Origin: Terriglobus roseus
GTDB taxonomy: Bacteria; Acidobacteriota; Terriglobia; Terriglobales; Acidobacteriaceae
Direction of reading: 5' to 3'
Assembly: GCF_900102185.1 (NCBI RefSeq)
Contig: NZ_LT629690.1
Span: 4,650,001 to 4,714,000 of the forward strand
DNA length: 64,000 nt
Shown: in pieces, positions 41,039 to 49,339 of the stretch
Position numbering within the stretch: the first letter of the stretch is position 1
Layout of the letters: each line of letters begins with the position of its first letter
Translations under genes and position numbers: made by a program
The notes under the pieces: generated by a model
What the model saw: the letters and a program-made list of their open reading frames with translations, nothing else
Told to the model about the DNA's origin: nothing
Database searches by the model: none

Positions 41039-41974
41039 ATGCCGGTTGCCACTCGAACGAACGTTACACGCCTGCAGCCACTGCGGGCGTTGAAGGAACA
41101 GATTGTCGCACTGGATGCGGCAATGCTTGTTGCCATCACTTCAACTGAGGTGGGCGCAGTCCACAAACTGCGCACGACCACGCGTCGTGTGCAGGCACAT
41201 CTCGAATTGCTTGAGCTGCTGGGGCACGGCAATCACCCGCTGCGTTTGCCGGAACATCACTCTCAAACACGCGCTGTAGCGCAGCGCTTGCGTCGCATTC
41301 GACGCGCTGCAGGCGCGGTGCGTGATCTGGATGTGCAAACCAGCATGATTGCGTTGGACGCGCCACAGAAAGCAGTGGTCCATAAGGGAAGCACCGGCGA
41401 TGAGGTGCGCAAGCAGGCCAAAAAACTCCGCAAACATCTGGAGGCACAACGAGACGATGAAGCGAAGAAACTCGTCGCTGTGCTGAAAGACGAAGAGCAG
41501 GACTTGGCAGCATCGTTGCGCGATCTGGAACAAATGATCAAACCCGCAAATCGGCGAGGCATCACATCGTCCGCTCTGTTGGAGCACGCGGAAGAGTTCT
41601 TCGCGGCACAGGCAAAGCCTGCATTGGGGCAGCATCGCGCACGAAAAAACGAAGACCCTAATGAGAACTTGCAGCGGCGGCTGGAGCGGCTGGATGAAGA
41701 TGCGCTTCATGCCATTCGCAAGGCAGCAAAGCTCTGTCGTTACATGGTGGAAGCGGCTCCACAAGGAACACCGGCGCGTGAGGCTGCGGCACGGTTTGAG
41801 TCAGTGCAAGAGGCGGGCGGTCACTGGCACGACTGGTTGCTACTGCAGCAACTGGCCACAGACTTTCACGGGCGCAACGCAGAGTTGGCGCACCGGTATG
41901 AGATCCACACGAACGCAGCATTGGCAGACTATCGTCTTCGGCTGTCGGAGCTGCTACCAAAGCTAACGGCGTAA
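41039..41974 (+). CDS. CHAD-domain protein
   Basis: From ATG 41039 the protein has 311 residues. It consists of helical repeats with conserved His and basic residues: VHKLRTTTRRVQAHLELL (the signature helix), RRAAGAVRDLDV, and HAIRKAAKLCRYMVE. CHAD domains bind polyphosphate and localise to polyphosphate granules in characterised cases. A CYTH domain, the frequent partner, is absent here. The stop codon lies inside a perfect 14-bp inverted repeat. Confidence 0.88.
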   Translation: MPVATRTNVTRLQPLRALKEQIVALDAAMLVAITSTEVGAVHKLRTTTRRVQAHLELLELLGHGNHPLRLPEHHSQTRAVAQRLRRIRRAAGAVRDLDVQTSMIALDAPQKAVVHKGSTGDEVRKQAKKLRKHLEAQRDDEAKKLVAVLKDEEQDLAASLRDLEQMIKPANRRGITSSALLEHAEEFFAAQAKPALGQHRARKNEDPNENLQRRLERLDEDALHAIRKAAKLCRYMVEAAPQGTPAREAAARFESVQEAGGHWHDWLLLQQLATDFHGRNAELAHRYEIHTNAALADYRLRLSELLPKLTA

Positions 41975-41997
41975 ATGTCGACTGACATTTACGCCGT
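41966..41997. terminator. Perfect 14-bp hairpin spanning the CHAD stop codon
   Basis: ACGGCGTAAATGTC (41966-41979) and GACATTTACGCCGT (41984-41997) pair fully around loop GACT. The TAA stop at 41972-41974 is in the left arm. It lies between convergent genes; no T tract follows, so it may act more as an mRNA 3'-end stabiliser than as an intrinsic terminator. Confidence 0.6.
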
Positions 41998-42017
41998 GCG
42001 TTGCATCGCGGATAGCA

Positions 42018-42866
42018 CTACTGCCTTGGCGGCTCACTCTGTTGTGGCTGTTTCTCAGGCTTGCTCTCGTTCGTAATGTCCTGTCCGTTGTAAATGATGC
42101 GTGCGGATGAACGATAACGACGGTAGTCGGTGTACTTCACCGTATTGCGCATGTGAATGTCGTTGGCCGGGCCGTCTTTGCTCGCGGCAAAGTGTACCGT
42201 GCCATCGGCGCGTGTGTAGGTGGGGAACCAGTTCACCGTATCCACCTGTTCGTAATACGTGGTGAAGGGAATGGAGAAGTGACCGTGCTTGATGTCGTCA
42301 GGCACGTTCTTGCCATTGATCATCACGATCTCAAGATCCTTCTGATCCACCCAGACGCGGCCTTCGAAAAAGCGATGCTTGAAGTCAGCGTTCTTTGGTG
42401 AAGCGTCAAAGACGTACGTGTCTAACTCATCCACCTTCTGTCTGCCAACGTACTTAACGTCATAGTTCGGAAGCTCTTCGGTGGTCAGAACAAGCGGAAT
42501 ACGTTTGGCCACGTCTTCCAAGTCGTAGGCGTCAAGGATGACGCGCTCCATCGTGTTCTGTGGAGCGAAGACGACTGTCTCGTTGCGCTTGCCATCTTTA
42601 TCAAAGCCGATGTCCGTCACTTGGCGATACTCGCCATCGGGCTTGCCGTTGTCGTCATTGATGGTCTGCATGACGACAGACTGACGGAAGGTGTAGTTGT
42701 CGCGCGCCTTCACAAACTGCGACTCCTTCTTGCCCATTTCCGTGACGATCTGTTCCGGCGTCATGCCGGTGGGCTGTGAGGTGTCCAGTTTGCCCAGGCC
42801 GTTTTGTGCGCCTGCACTGGCCGCCACCAAGAATCCCGCCATTACACCTGCCAACACGTGCCGCAT
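42018..42866 (-). CDS. Secreted LolA/RseB-like protein
   Basis: ATG 42866 begins a signal peptide (MRHVLAGVMAGFLVAASAGAQ) and gives 282 residues; the frame stays open upstream but only as the antisense of the next gene. The mature protein has a beta-rich body: FVKARDNYTFRQSVVMQ, DVKYVGRQKVDELDTYVFDASPK, and FFEGRVWVDQKDLEIVMINGK. The pattern (curved sheet with conserved 'vwvD..dl.i') is typical of LolA/RseB-type folds. It probably binds a hydrophobic or peptide ligand in the periplasm. A specific role cannot be read out. Confidence 0.75.
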   Translation of the reverse strand: MRHVLAGVMAGFLVAASAGAQNGLGKLDTSQPTGMTPEQIVTEMGKKESQFVKARDNYTFRQSVVMQTINDDNGKPDGEYRQVTDIGFDKDGKRNETVVFAPQNTMERVILDAYDLEDVAKRIPLVLTTEELPNYDVKYVGRQKVDELDTYVFDASPKNADFKHRFFEGRVWVDQKDLEIVMINGKNVPDDIKHGHFSIPFTTYYEQVDTVNWFPTYTRADGTVHFAASKDGPANDIHMRNTVKYTDYRRYRSSARIIYNGQDITNESKPEKQPQQSEPPRQ

Positions 42867-42989
42867 GCGTACGCTACTCCTCACCTTCGTATAGTTTGAC
42901 GTGGACGGACCACTACTGGCGTACTTTGTTCTGCCGGTGTAACGTGGATACGTCTTTTGGCACGGTATCTGCCCTGGAGTGAATACAAA

Positions 42990-44189
42990 GTGAGTGCGAA
43001 CGAGTCTGTCAATCGTCGTGAGTTTTTCCGTCGCGCGGGCGCAATGGGAATGTTGGGAGCGATGCCCGATGTAATGGCATTTGCAGAAGGCGGCCAGTCC
43101 AATGTGCAGCACGAAGTGGTTCCGAAACAAGAGGTTCCGGCTCCCACAGACACTATCAACTTCGCCGTTTGTGGCATGAGCCACGACCACATTTACGGAA
43201 TGGTGGGCGCCATCATTCGCGGTGGCGGCAAGCTGGTGGCGTGGCACGGCACGGAGCCAAACAAGATTGCTCGCTTCGCCAAGGCGTTCCCCAACGCGAA
43301 ACAGGCGCACAGCGAAGAAGAGATCCTGAACGACAAGAGCATTCACCTTGTGCTCAGCAGCACCATCGCGAACGAGCGCGCGCCGCTGGGCATCCGCGCC
43401 ATGAAGGCAGGGAAGGATTTCCTCTCCGACAAGCCGGGCGCCACCTCGCTGGAGCAGGTCGAAGCCATCCGCAAGACGGTGAAGGAAACGGGCCGTATCT
43501 ACGCCATCCTGTACAGCGAATTGCTCGAGGTCAAGGCCGCAGTCTACGCAGGCGAACTCATCAAGCAGGGCAAGATTGGCCGCGTCATTCAGACCATCAA
43601 CATCGCGCCGCACCAGATCGTGCAGGGCTCCGGTAACGCGGGCAACGGGGGCGCTGATCCGCGTCCGGACTGGTTCTGGGTGCCGGAACAGTACGGCGGC
43701 ATCCTCTGCGACATCGGCTCGCACCAGGTGGAACAGTTCCTCTATTACACGGGCTCCACATCGGCTGAGGTTGTCGAATCGCAGATCAGCAACATCGCTC
43801 ACCCCGAACATCCCAAGTTCCAGGACTTCGGCGACATGGTGCTGCGTGGCGACAAGGGCTTCGGCTATGTGCGCCTCGATTGGTTCACACCGGACGCGCT
43901 GGGCACATGGGGCGACGGACGTCTCTTCATCCTCGGCACCAAGGGCTATATCGAAGTCCGCAAGTACACCAACGTTGGCGTCAGCAAGGCAGGCAACAAC
44001 CTGTTCATGGTGAACGGCACAGAGCAGAAGTTCATCGATTGCAACAACGTCGATCTGCCGTTCGGTCGCCAGTTCGTTTCCGATGTGGTGCACCGCACGC
44101 ACACTGCGCAGGACCAGTCGCAGGCACTGCTCGCTGCAGAACTGGTGGTCCGCGCGCAGAAGCAGGCGAAGTGGGTCAAGCTGGCCTAA
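42990..44189 (+). CDS. Tat-exported Gfo/Idh/MocA oxidoreductase
   Basis: The GTG at 42990, with GGAG ten bases upstream, starts a protein whose Tat-type leader is NRREFFRRAGAMGMLGAMP. An NAD(P)-binding Rossmann domain follows (INFAVCGMSHDHIYGMVGAII), then FLSDKPGATSLEQVEAI (the conserved 'EKP' position reads DKP) and the C-terminal Gfo/Idh domain with DWFWVPEQYGGILCDIGSHQVEQF. These enzymes oxidise or isomerise sugars. Together with the isomerase-type gene 43 bp downstream it probably forms an operon for extracytoplasmic sugar conversion. Confidence 0.88.
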   Translation: MSANESVNRREFFRRAGAMGMLGAMPDVMAFAEGGQSNVQHEVVPKQEVPAPTDTINFAVCGMSHDHIYGMVGAIIRGGGKLVAWHGTEPNKIARFAKAFPNAKQAHSEEEILNDKSIHLVLSSTIANERAPLGIRAMKAGKDFLSDKPGATSLEQVEAIRKTVKETGRIYAILYSELLEVKAAVYAGELIKQGKIGRVIQTINIAPHQIVQGSGNAGNGGADPRPDWFWVPEQYGGILCDIGSHQVEQFLYYTGSTSAEVVESQISNIAHPEHPKFQDFGDMVLRGDKGFGYVRLDWFTPDALGTWGDGRLFILGTKGYIEVRKYTNVGVSKAGNNLFMVNGTEQKFIDCNNVDLPFGRQFVSDVVHRTHTAQDQSQALLAAELVVRAQKQAKWVKLA

Positions 44190-44232
44190 AAAACTTTAGT
44201 TATTGGAACTTATTTCGTTAGGAGAATGAACC

Positions 44233-45084
44233 ATGTCGCATAGTACGTTTACGCGCCGTAGCGCCCTGAAGGGGCTTGGACTTGCTGCAGCCGCGTCGGC
44301 AACACCGCGTTTCCTTTCGGCCATGGCACTCAAGCCTTCGCCCATCCGTCTGGGCATCGCCAGCTACACCTTCCGTGAGTTCAAGCAGCCGCAGCAGCTT
44401 GTGGACTTCATGCACCAGCTCAACCTGAAGAACATCAACCTCAAGGATTTCCATCTGCCCATGGGGCCGCTGGATGAGGTGAAGAAGAACGCAGACTGGT
44501 ATCGCAGCCAGGGCCTCGTAATCACTGGCGGCGGCACCATCTACTTCCAGAAGGACGAAGACGAAGACATCAAGGCAAAGTTTGACTACGCCAAGGCTGC
44601 AGGCTTCCCCATCATCATCGGATCGCCGTCGCACGCCGCTCTGGAACGAGTCGCAAGCTTCGTGAAGAAGTACGACATCAAGCTCGCCATCCACAACCAC
44701 GGTCCGGAAGACAAGGAATGGCCGTCGCCGCAGGACATTCTTGCGAAGATCGGCAACCTTGATAAGCGCGTAGGCTTCTGCGTCGACGTAGGCCACACCA
44801 TGCGCGCAGGCAAGGACGTTCCCGAAACCATCAAGGAAGTCGGCTCGCGCCTGTACTGCATCCACATGAAGGATCTGGCGGAGAAGGACAAGAAGGAAAG
44901 CCAGGTTGCCGTCGGCGAAGGCATCATGCCGGTGAAGCAGATCTTCGAAACGCTGGTCAAAATCAAGTACCCCGGCTGCGTCGATCTCGAATACGAGATC
45001 AACGGCAAGGACCCCATGCCGGGCGTCACCAAGAGCATCGCAACAGAGCGCAAGGTGCTCGAAGAGATGGGTTACTCCGCGTAA
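44233..45084 (+). CDS. Tat-exported sugar phosphate isomerase/epimerase-like TIM barrel
   Basis: A TTAGGAGAATG ribosome-binding region precedes the ATG. The Tat leader is TRRSALKGLGLAAAASA. The 283-residue protein is an AP_endonuc_2/xylose-isomerase-like TIM barrel: RLGIASYTFREF, LAIHNHGPEDKEWPSP (metal-ligand His), VGFCVDVGHTMRAG (Asp and His), LYCIHMKDL, and VDLEYEIN (Glu). All four metal-binding positions expected for the family appear. It follows the Gfo/Idh gene by 43 bp, and a terminator follows. Confidence 0.88.
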   Translation: MSHSTFTRRSALKGLGLAAAASATPRFLSAMALKPSPIRLGIASYTFREFKQPQQLVDFMHQLNLKNINLKDFHLPMGPLDEVKKNADWYRSQGLVITGGGTIYFQKDEDEDIKAKFDYAKAAGFPIIIGSPSHAALERVASFVKKYDIKLAIHNHGPEDKEWPSPQDILAKIGNLDKRVGFCVDVGHTMRAGKDVPETIKEVGSRLYCIHMKDLAEKDKKESQVAVGEGIMPVKQIFETLVKIKYPGCVDLEYEINGKDPMPGVTKSIATERKVLEEMGYSA

Positions 45085-45106
45085 TCGAAGTATCCCCAAA
45101 GAAAGC

Positions 45107-45134
45107 ACGGCCGCTGGCATAGACCAGCGGCCGT
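45107..45134 (+). terminator. Terminator after the isomerase gene
   Basis: ACGGCCGCTGG pairs with CCAGCGGCCGT (11 bp) around CATAGA, followed by TGTGTTTT. Confidence 0.85.
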
Positions 45135-45168
45135 TGTGTTTTCAGAGAACAGTCCTGAGACAAGAGAA

Positions 45169-45190
45169 AGGCCTCGCCGAAGCGAGGCCT
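45169..45190. terminator. Second terminator, serving the convergent gene
   Basis: AGGCCTCGC and GCGAGGCCT pair over 9 bp around CGAA; CTTTT follows on the plus strand and TTTCTC on the minus strand. Confidence 0.8.
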
Positions 45191-45215
45191 CTTTTGTAAA
45201 GCGATGCAATGAAGC

Positions 45216-46547
45216 TTAGACCGTCGGCTCCCAGCCCTTTTCGTAAGTGCGCTTACGCTTTGCCGTAGCTGCAGGATCGTTGACGAACTGGCCCGTAGCC
45301 GGATCCACCTTCAGTTCCTTCTTCAGGTCATACGCAACGTTGGCCATCAGCAGCGTGCCCACGGAGCGTGCTGCGTCTTCAATCGGCTGATCCTGCTTAG
45401 TGCTGCTGTCCTTGATGCAGTCGAGCCAGTTCTTGAAGTGGACATCCGTCATGCCGTCGCGGCCCACGGTATCCATGCTGCTGGTCGTGCCAGCCTTGGG
45501 CACCTTCCATTCCTTCACGGTCTTGCCCTTCAGGTCGTGGATCTCGTAACCATCGCGGTCAATGATGACGGTGCCTTCGGTTCCCACAACAGCGGTGCCG
45601 CGATCACGACCCCAGTACTTGAGGTGGTTGCAGCACAGGCACTCCCACTCAATCAGCTTGTTGTCGTACTCAAAGCTGGCGTTCAGGGTGTCATAGAATT
45701 CCCAATCGTCCTTGAAGTGGTAACGACCACCAGACACGGAAACGCGCTGCGGATACTTCACATCCAGGAACCAACGTGCCACGTCCAGTTCGTGCGTGCC
45801 GTTGTTCAATGCTTCGCCCGTACCCCACACGTGGAACCAGTGCCAGTTGTACGGATGGATGTTGTCCTTATAAGCCTGGCGTGGAGCTGGTCCCTGCCAT
45901 AGGTCCCAATCAAGATTCGCCGGAACGGGAATGGGCTTGCCCACGCCAATGCTCTTACGCTCGTTGGTGTACCAGGTCTTGGCGTAGTAGGCGCGGCCAA
46001 TCAGATTGCCGGCCTGCACCTGCTGAACCATGTCCCGTGTGTAGTCAGAGGAGTGCTGCTGGTTGCCCATCACCACCACCTTGCCGTACTTCTTCTGCGC
46101 GGCAATCAGCAGTTCGGTTTCGTGCAGGTTCTGGCTGCAGGGCTTCTCCACATAAACGTGCTTGCCCGCCTTCAGGCCGTAGATGGCCAGCGGCGTGTGC
46201 CAGTGGTCAGGCGTGGCAATGGTGATGGCGTCCACGTCCTTCTGCTCCAGCGTCTTGCGGAAATCTTTGTCGGCCTTGGGCGCAACGCCAAAATCCTTCT
46301 CGGTGGCGGCGGCATACTTGGCCAGGATCTTGGAGTCCACATCCACCACATGCGTGATGTTCACGGCGGACTGGTTTGCCTTCAGGCTGCTCAAGTGTGC
46401 ATAGGCGCGGCTGTTCAGGCCAATCACCGCCACGTTGACGCGGTCGTTTGAGCCCAGAATGCGTGCATAGCTGTTAGCAGTGGTGGTAAAAGCAAGACCG
46501 GCGGCGGTAGCGGCGGCGTTGCGGGAAAATTCGCGGCGCGTCAGCAT
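45216..46547 (-). CDS. Tat-exported Gfo/Idh/MocA oxidoreductase
   Basis: A 443-residue protein with a Tat-type leader (MLTRREFSRNAAATAAGLAF) and GGAG before the ATG. Rossmann motif: VNVAVIGLNSRAYAHL. Family motif: GKHVYVEKPCSQNLHETELL. The C-terminal domain has PYNWHWFHVWGTGEALNNGTHELDVARW, including a conserved His. This is a different subgroup from the neighbouring Gfo/Idh protein. It probably oxidises a sugar or polyol outside the cytoplasm with a tightly bound cofactor. Convergent with the isomerase gene. Confidence 0.92.
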   Translation of the reverse strand: MLTRREFSRNAAATAAGLAFTTTANSYARILGSNDRVNVAVIGLNSRAYAHLSSLKANQSAVNITHVVDVDSKILAKYAAATEKDFGVAPKADKDFRKTLEQKDVDAITIATPDHWHTPLAIYGLKAGKHVYVEKPCSQNLHETELLIAAQKKYGKVVVMGNQQHSSDYTRDMVQQVQAGNLIGRAYYAKTWYTNERKSIGVGKPIPVPANLDWDLWQGPAPRQAYKDNIHPYNWHWFHVWGTGEALNNGTHELDVARWFLDVKYPQRVSVSGGRYHFKDDWEFYDTLNASFEYDNKLIEWECLCCNHLKYWGRDRGTAVVGTEGTVIIDRDGYEIHDLKGKTVKEWKVPKAGTTSSMDTVGRDGMTDVHFKNWLDCIKDSSTKQDQPIEDAARSVGTLLMANVAYDLKKELKVDPATGQFVNDPAATAKRKRTYEKGWEPTV

Positions 46548-46620
46548 AATTTCTCCTTGAGGATGCCCATTCTATACACACAGCACCCCAATGGTCATAC
46601 CACTTGCTAATCTTTCTTTC

Positions 46621-47172
46621 ATGGCATTCGGTCGTCAACGCGTCTCACGCACACCGCTCGATCGCGATCAGTTGATGGAGTACGCACTGAAGTCGCTCGG
46701 CGCGCGCATGCAGAGCGTCCGTGACCTGCGCCGCAAACTTATTGACCGCGCAGAACCAGGGCCCTCTGGCGCAGAAGCCGTGGACTGGGTGCTGGCAAAG
46801 CTGCAGGAACTGCGCTATCTCTCCGACGATCGCTTCGCCGCAGACTTCACCCGGCTGCGGCAGGAGAATCGCAGCTTCGGCCGACGCCGCGTACAGCAGG
46901 ATCTGCAGGCAAAGGGAATTGCATCGGAAGTGATTCAAACCACGCTGGATGAGGCCTACGAAGGTGTGGACGAGCAGGCTCTGGTGCGGCAGCACCTGGA
47001 ACGCCGCCGCATCCCTCCGCCGACGGATGAAAAGAGTACCGCGCGCGTTCTGCGTCGGTTAACCGCGGCGGGGTTTTCGTCGAAGGCAATCTTTGCGGTG
47101 CTGCGGAGTCTGAAGAGTGGCGAGCAAGCTCTGGATCGCGCAGAAGCTGATGCTTCCGACGACCTCGCTTGA
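46621..47172 (+). CDS. recX: RecX regulatory protein
   Basis: From ATG 46621 the protein has 183 residues, within the RecX range. The three-helix repeats are clear: LMEYALKSLGARMQSVRDLRRKL, then WVLAKLQELRYLSDDRFAADFTRLRQENRSFGRRRVQQDL, then a third repeat with VLRRLTAAGFSSKAIFAVLRSL. RecX modulates RecA filaments in homologous recombination. recA is not in the window. It is closely followed by the DUF429 gene. Confidence 0.9.
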   Translation: MAFGRQRVSRTPLDRDQLMEYALKSLGARMQSVRDLRRKLIDRAEPGPSGAEAVDWVLAKLQELRYLSDDRFAADFTRLRQENRSFGRRRVQQDLQAKGIASEVIQTTLDEAYEGVDEQALVRQHLERRRIPPPTDEKSTARVLRRLTAAGFSSKAIFAVLRSLKSGEQALDRAEADASDDLA

Positions 47173-47191
47173 GGAGCATCCAAGCAAAGTA

Positions 47192-48070
47192 ATGTTGCCT
47201 TCCACCATCATTGCCATCGATTGGTCCGGACGCGTGGACCCAGCCGGGCAGCGTCGCCATATCGTTGCCGCAACATGGCGCGCCGGCAAGGTGCGCGTGG
47301 AAAGCGGCAGAACCCGCGATGAGATTGCGGAATGGCTGATCGCACAGGCAAAGAAGGATCCTGCAATGGTCGTAGGATTCGACTTCTGCTTCAGCTTCCC
47401 GGCATGGTTCCTGCGCGAAGTGAATGTCACCAGCGCGCCCGCGTTCTGGCATGTGGTTGCCGAGCATGGCGAACGCTGGCTGTCGCGCGAGAACGAAGAT
47501 CGCCGCTTCTGGGGTAAACCGCACAAGCGTCCAGCAGAGTTCAGCGGCGAGCAACTGCATCGCATGCTGCGTGCAACCGACATTGACTGCAAGCTGGCAG
47601 CGCACATCCCGGAAGAAGAACGAGCACTGCGCGTGAAAGGCATCACGCCCAAGTCGGTCTTTCAGATCGGTGGGTCTGGTTCGGTGGGCACGGCCTCACT
47701 GCGCGGCATGAAGACGTTGCAGCAACTGCATGAAGCTGGCTTCCGCATCTGGCCCTTTGACCGCCCAAAGGCAGGCGAGCCGCTGATAGTCGAGATGTAT
47801 ACCCGGCTGAATACCGGCCCTGTCCATAAATCGAATGCTGAGGCCAGAGCTGCGTATCTGGCGCGCAAACGAAAAGAAGACGCAGCGTATTCACAGTTGA
47901 GGTCGGCAGCCATTGCAAAAGCGAAGGCCAGCGAAGACGCGTTCGATGCGCTGATCTCCTGCATGGTGATGGCAGAACATCGGGAGCAGTTTTACAACTT
48001 AGGTAAGCCGCGCGATCCCGCCTATGCGTTGGAAGGATGGACGTGGGCGCCGCCGCCTTCCGGGCGGTGA
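47192..48070 (+). CDS. DUF429 protein (RNase H-like fold)
   Basis: From ATG 47192 the protein has 292 residues. The opening IIAIDWSGRVDPAGQRRHIVAA has the Asp of an RNase H-like fold. Later conserved pieces are VVGFDFCFSFPAWFL and EDAFDALISCMVMAEH, which carry further acidic residues. DUF429 is a predicted nuclease family without established function. It lies 19 bp after recX. Its last 49 bases overlap the convergent diguanylate cyclase gene. Confidence 0.82.
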   Translation: MLPSTIIAIDWSGRVDPAGQRRHIVAATWRAGKVRVESGRTRDEIAEWLIAQAKKDPAMVVGFDFCFSFPAWFLREVNVTSAPAFWHVVAEHGERWLSRENEDRRFWGKPHKRPAEFSGEQLHRMLRATDIDCKLAAHIPEEERALRVKGITPKSVFQIGGSGSVGTASLRGMKTLQQLHEAGFRIWPFDRPKAGEPLIVEMYTRLNTGPVHKSNAEARAAYLARKRKEDAAYSQLRSAAIAKAKASEDAFDALISCMVMAEHREQFYNLGKPRDPAYALEGWTWAPPPSGR

Positions 48071-49206
48071 TCCTTCATGAGCATTGCGGCGTTCTTGCTG
48101 CGGGTGATCTGCTTCTCGCGGTAGAGAACAATGTCGCTGGCATGCAGAAGATCCTGCACGGTCATCTCATGGTGCGATGACGTGGCCACACCAACGCTCA
48201 CCTGGATACGGAAAGGCGTGTCATCCACGGCATACAGCGTGCATCCGGCCACACCCTGCCGAATCTGGCTTGCAATCCATTCCGCGTTGTCCTCGCCGCA
48301 TTCCGGTAGCAGAACAAAAAACTCATCGCCACCATGCCGGGTGATCACATCATCGGTTGGTCGCAGCATAGATTGCAGAACGCCAGCTACGGCGCGCAAC
48401 GCGGCGTCACCCGCAGCGTGCCCCATGTTGTCGTTGATCTCTTTGAAGCGATCAATGTCCATCATCAGCGCAGAGCATGGCTTTTCCAGGCGAATGCACC
48501 GTTGCAACTCGCGATGTGCCACCACTTCCAACGCACGCCGATTCAGCAGGCCGGTCAAGGGATCGGTCATGGCAATGCGTTCCATCTCATGACGGGAGCG
48601 CAACGATTCCATGCCCAGAAAGCTGCCGCCCAGTCCCACAATGACGGTCATGCCCGCGTAAGCAAGCCAGCGCTGATGGAAGCTATCCGTAATAATGTCG
48701 CCGGTCCGTATAGCGAAGACAGCAACATGCAACAACAGAAAAACAGCCATGGCCATATTGGCCAGGCGTGTCGGACTATCCCTGCGGCGTAACAGGAACC
48801 AGACGTTCACTGCCTCCATCAACGGGATAGAAAAAACGGCCGGAGCACGGCGAATAGGCCAGTTCGGAACAACGATGTTGAGAAGTACGGTCGCCAGGAA
48901 GCAGCTTATGGTGATGCCAATCATCCACGGAAGCGTTCGGCGTACGCTCTGCCGTGTGGCGGAGCCTATCGCAACGTGCAGGATGTTGGGCGTCGCCACA
49001 AAGAGAACAATGCCAACCCAGTGAAGCGTGTTTGAGCTGGTGCTCAGGGCAATCAGTCCCAGGCCGCCGCAGAAACACGTTGCTGCAATCCAGTACGCGG
49101 AGCGGTCTGTCTTTTCAGTTTGAATGGCACGGTACAGCATCGCCACTGCAAAGCCTGTGGACAGTAGCAACAAACCGTACATCCGGTAGATCAGCAGATT
49201 TTCCAT
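48022..49206 (-). CDS. Membrane diguanylate cyclase (GGDEF), first of a tandem pair
   Basis: From ATG 49206 the protein has 394 residues: five or six membrane segments at about 5-190, then a GGDEF domain at about 205-365 (MTDPLTGLLNRRALE, ALMMDIDRFKEINDNMGH, RHGGDEFFVLL). It should make c-di-GMP. The inhibitory-site position before GGDEF reads RPTDDVITRHGGDEF, one residue longer than canonical RxxD-x5-GGDEF, so product inhibition may be weak or absent. It lies upstream-to-downstream in tandem with a homologue at 49340-50530. Confidence 0.92.
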   Translation of the reverse strand: MENLLIYRMYGLLLLSTGFAVAMLYRAIQTEKTDRSAYWIAATCFCGGLGLIALSTSSNTLHWVGIVLFVATPNILHVAIGSATRQSVRRTLPWMIGITISCFLATVLLNIVVPNWPIRRAPAVFSIPLMEAVNVWFLLRRRDSPTRLANMAMAVFLLLHVAVFAIRTGDIITDSFHQRWLAYAGMTVIVGLGGSFLGMESLRSRHEMERIAMTDPLTGLLNRRALEVVAHRELQRCIRLEKPCSALMMDIDRFKEINDNMGHAAGDAALRAVAGVLQSMLRPTDDVITRHGGDEFFVLLPECGEDNAEWIASQIRQGVAGCTLYAVDDTPFRIQVSVGVATSSHHEMTVQDLLHASDIVLYREKQITRSKNAAMLMKDHRPEGGGAHVHPSNA

Positions 49207-49339
49207 GAAAAAAGACAGACCAGGGAGAAGAAGAAAGTGGGAACAAATACCGCAGCACAACCAAATCTATCTTCCGGTTCGTAATGGAAGAGTGTCAATT
49301 GTTTGTTTGTGTTACCTTCATCCGCCGAAAGTCGTGAAG

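Noticed and set aside
42867-44102. A 694-residue open frame on the minus strand (42018-44102)
   Set aside because: Its upstream 412 residues are antisense to the Gfo/Idh gene; the true secreted protein starts at 42866 with a signal peptide.
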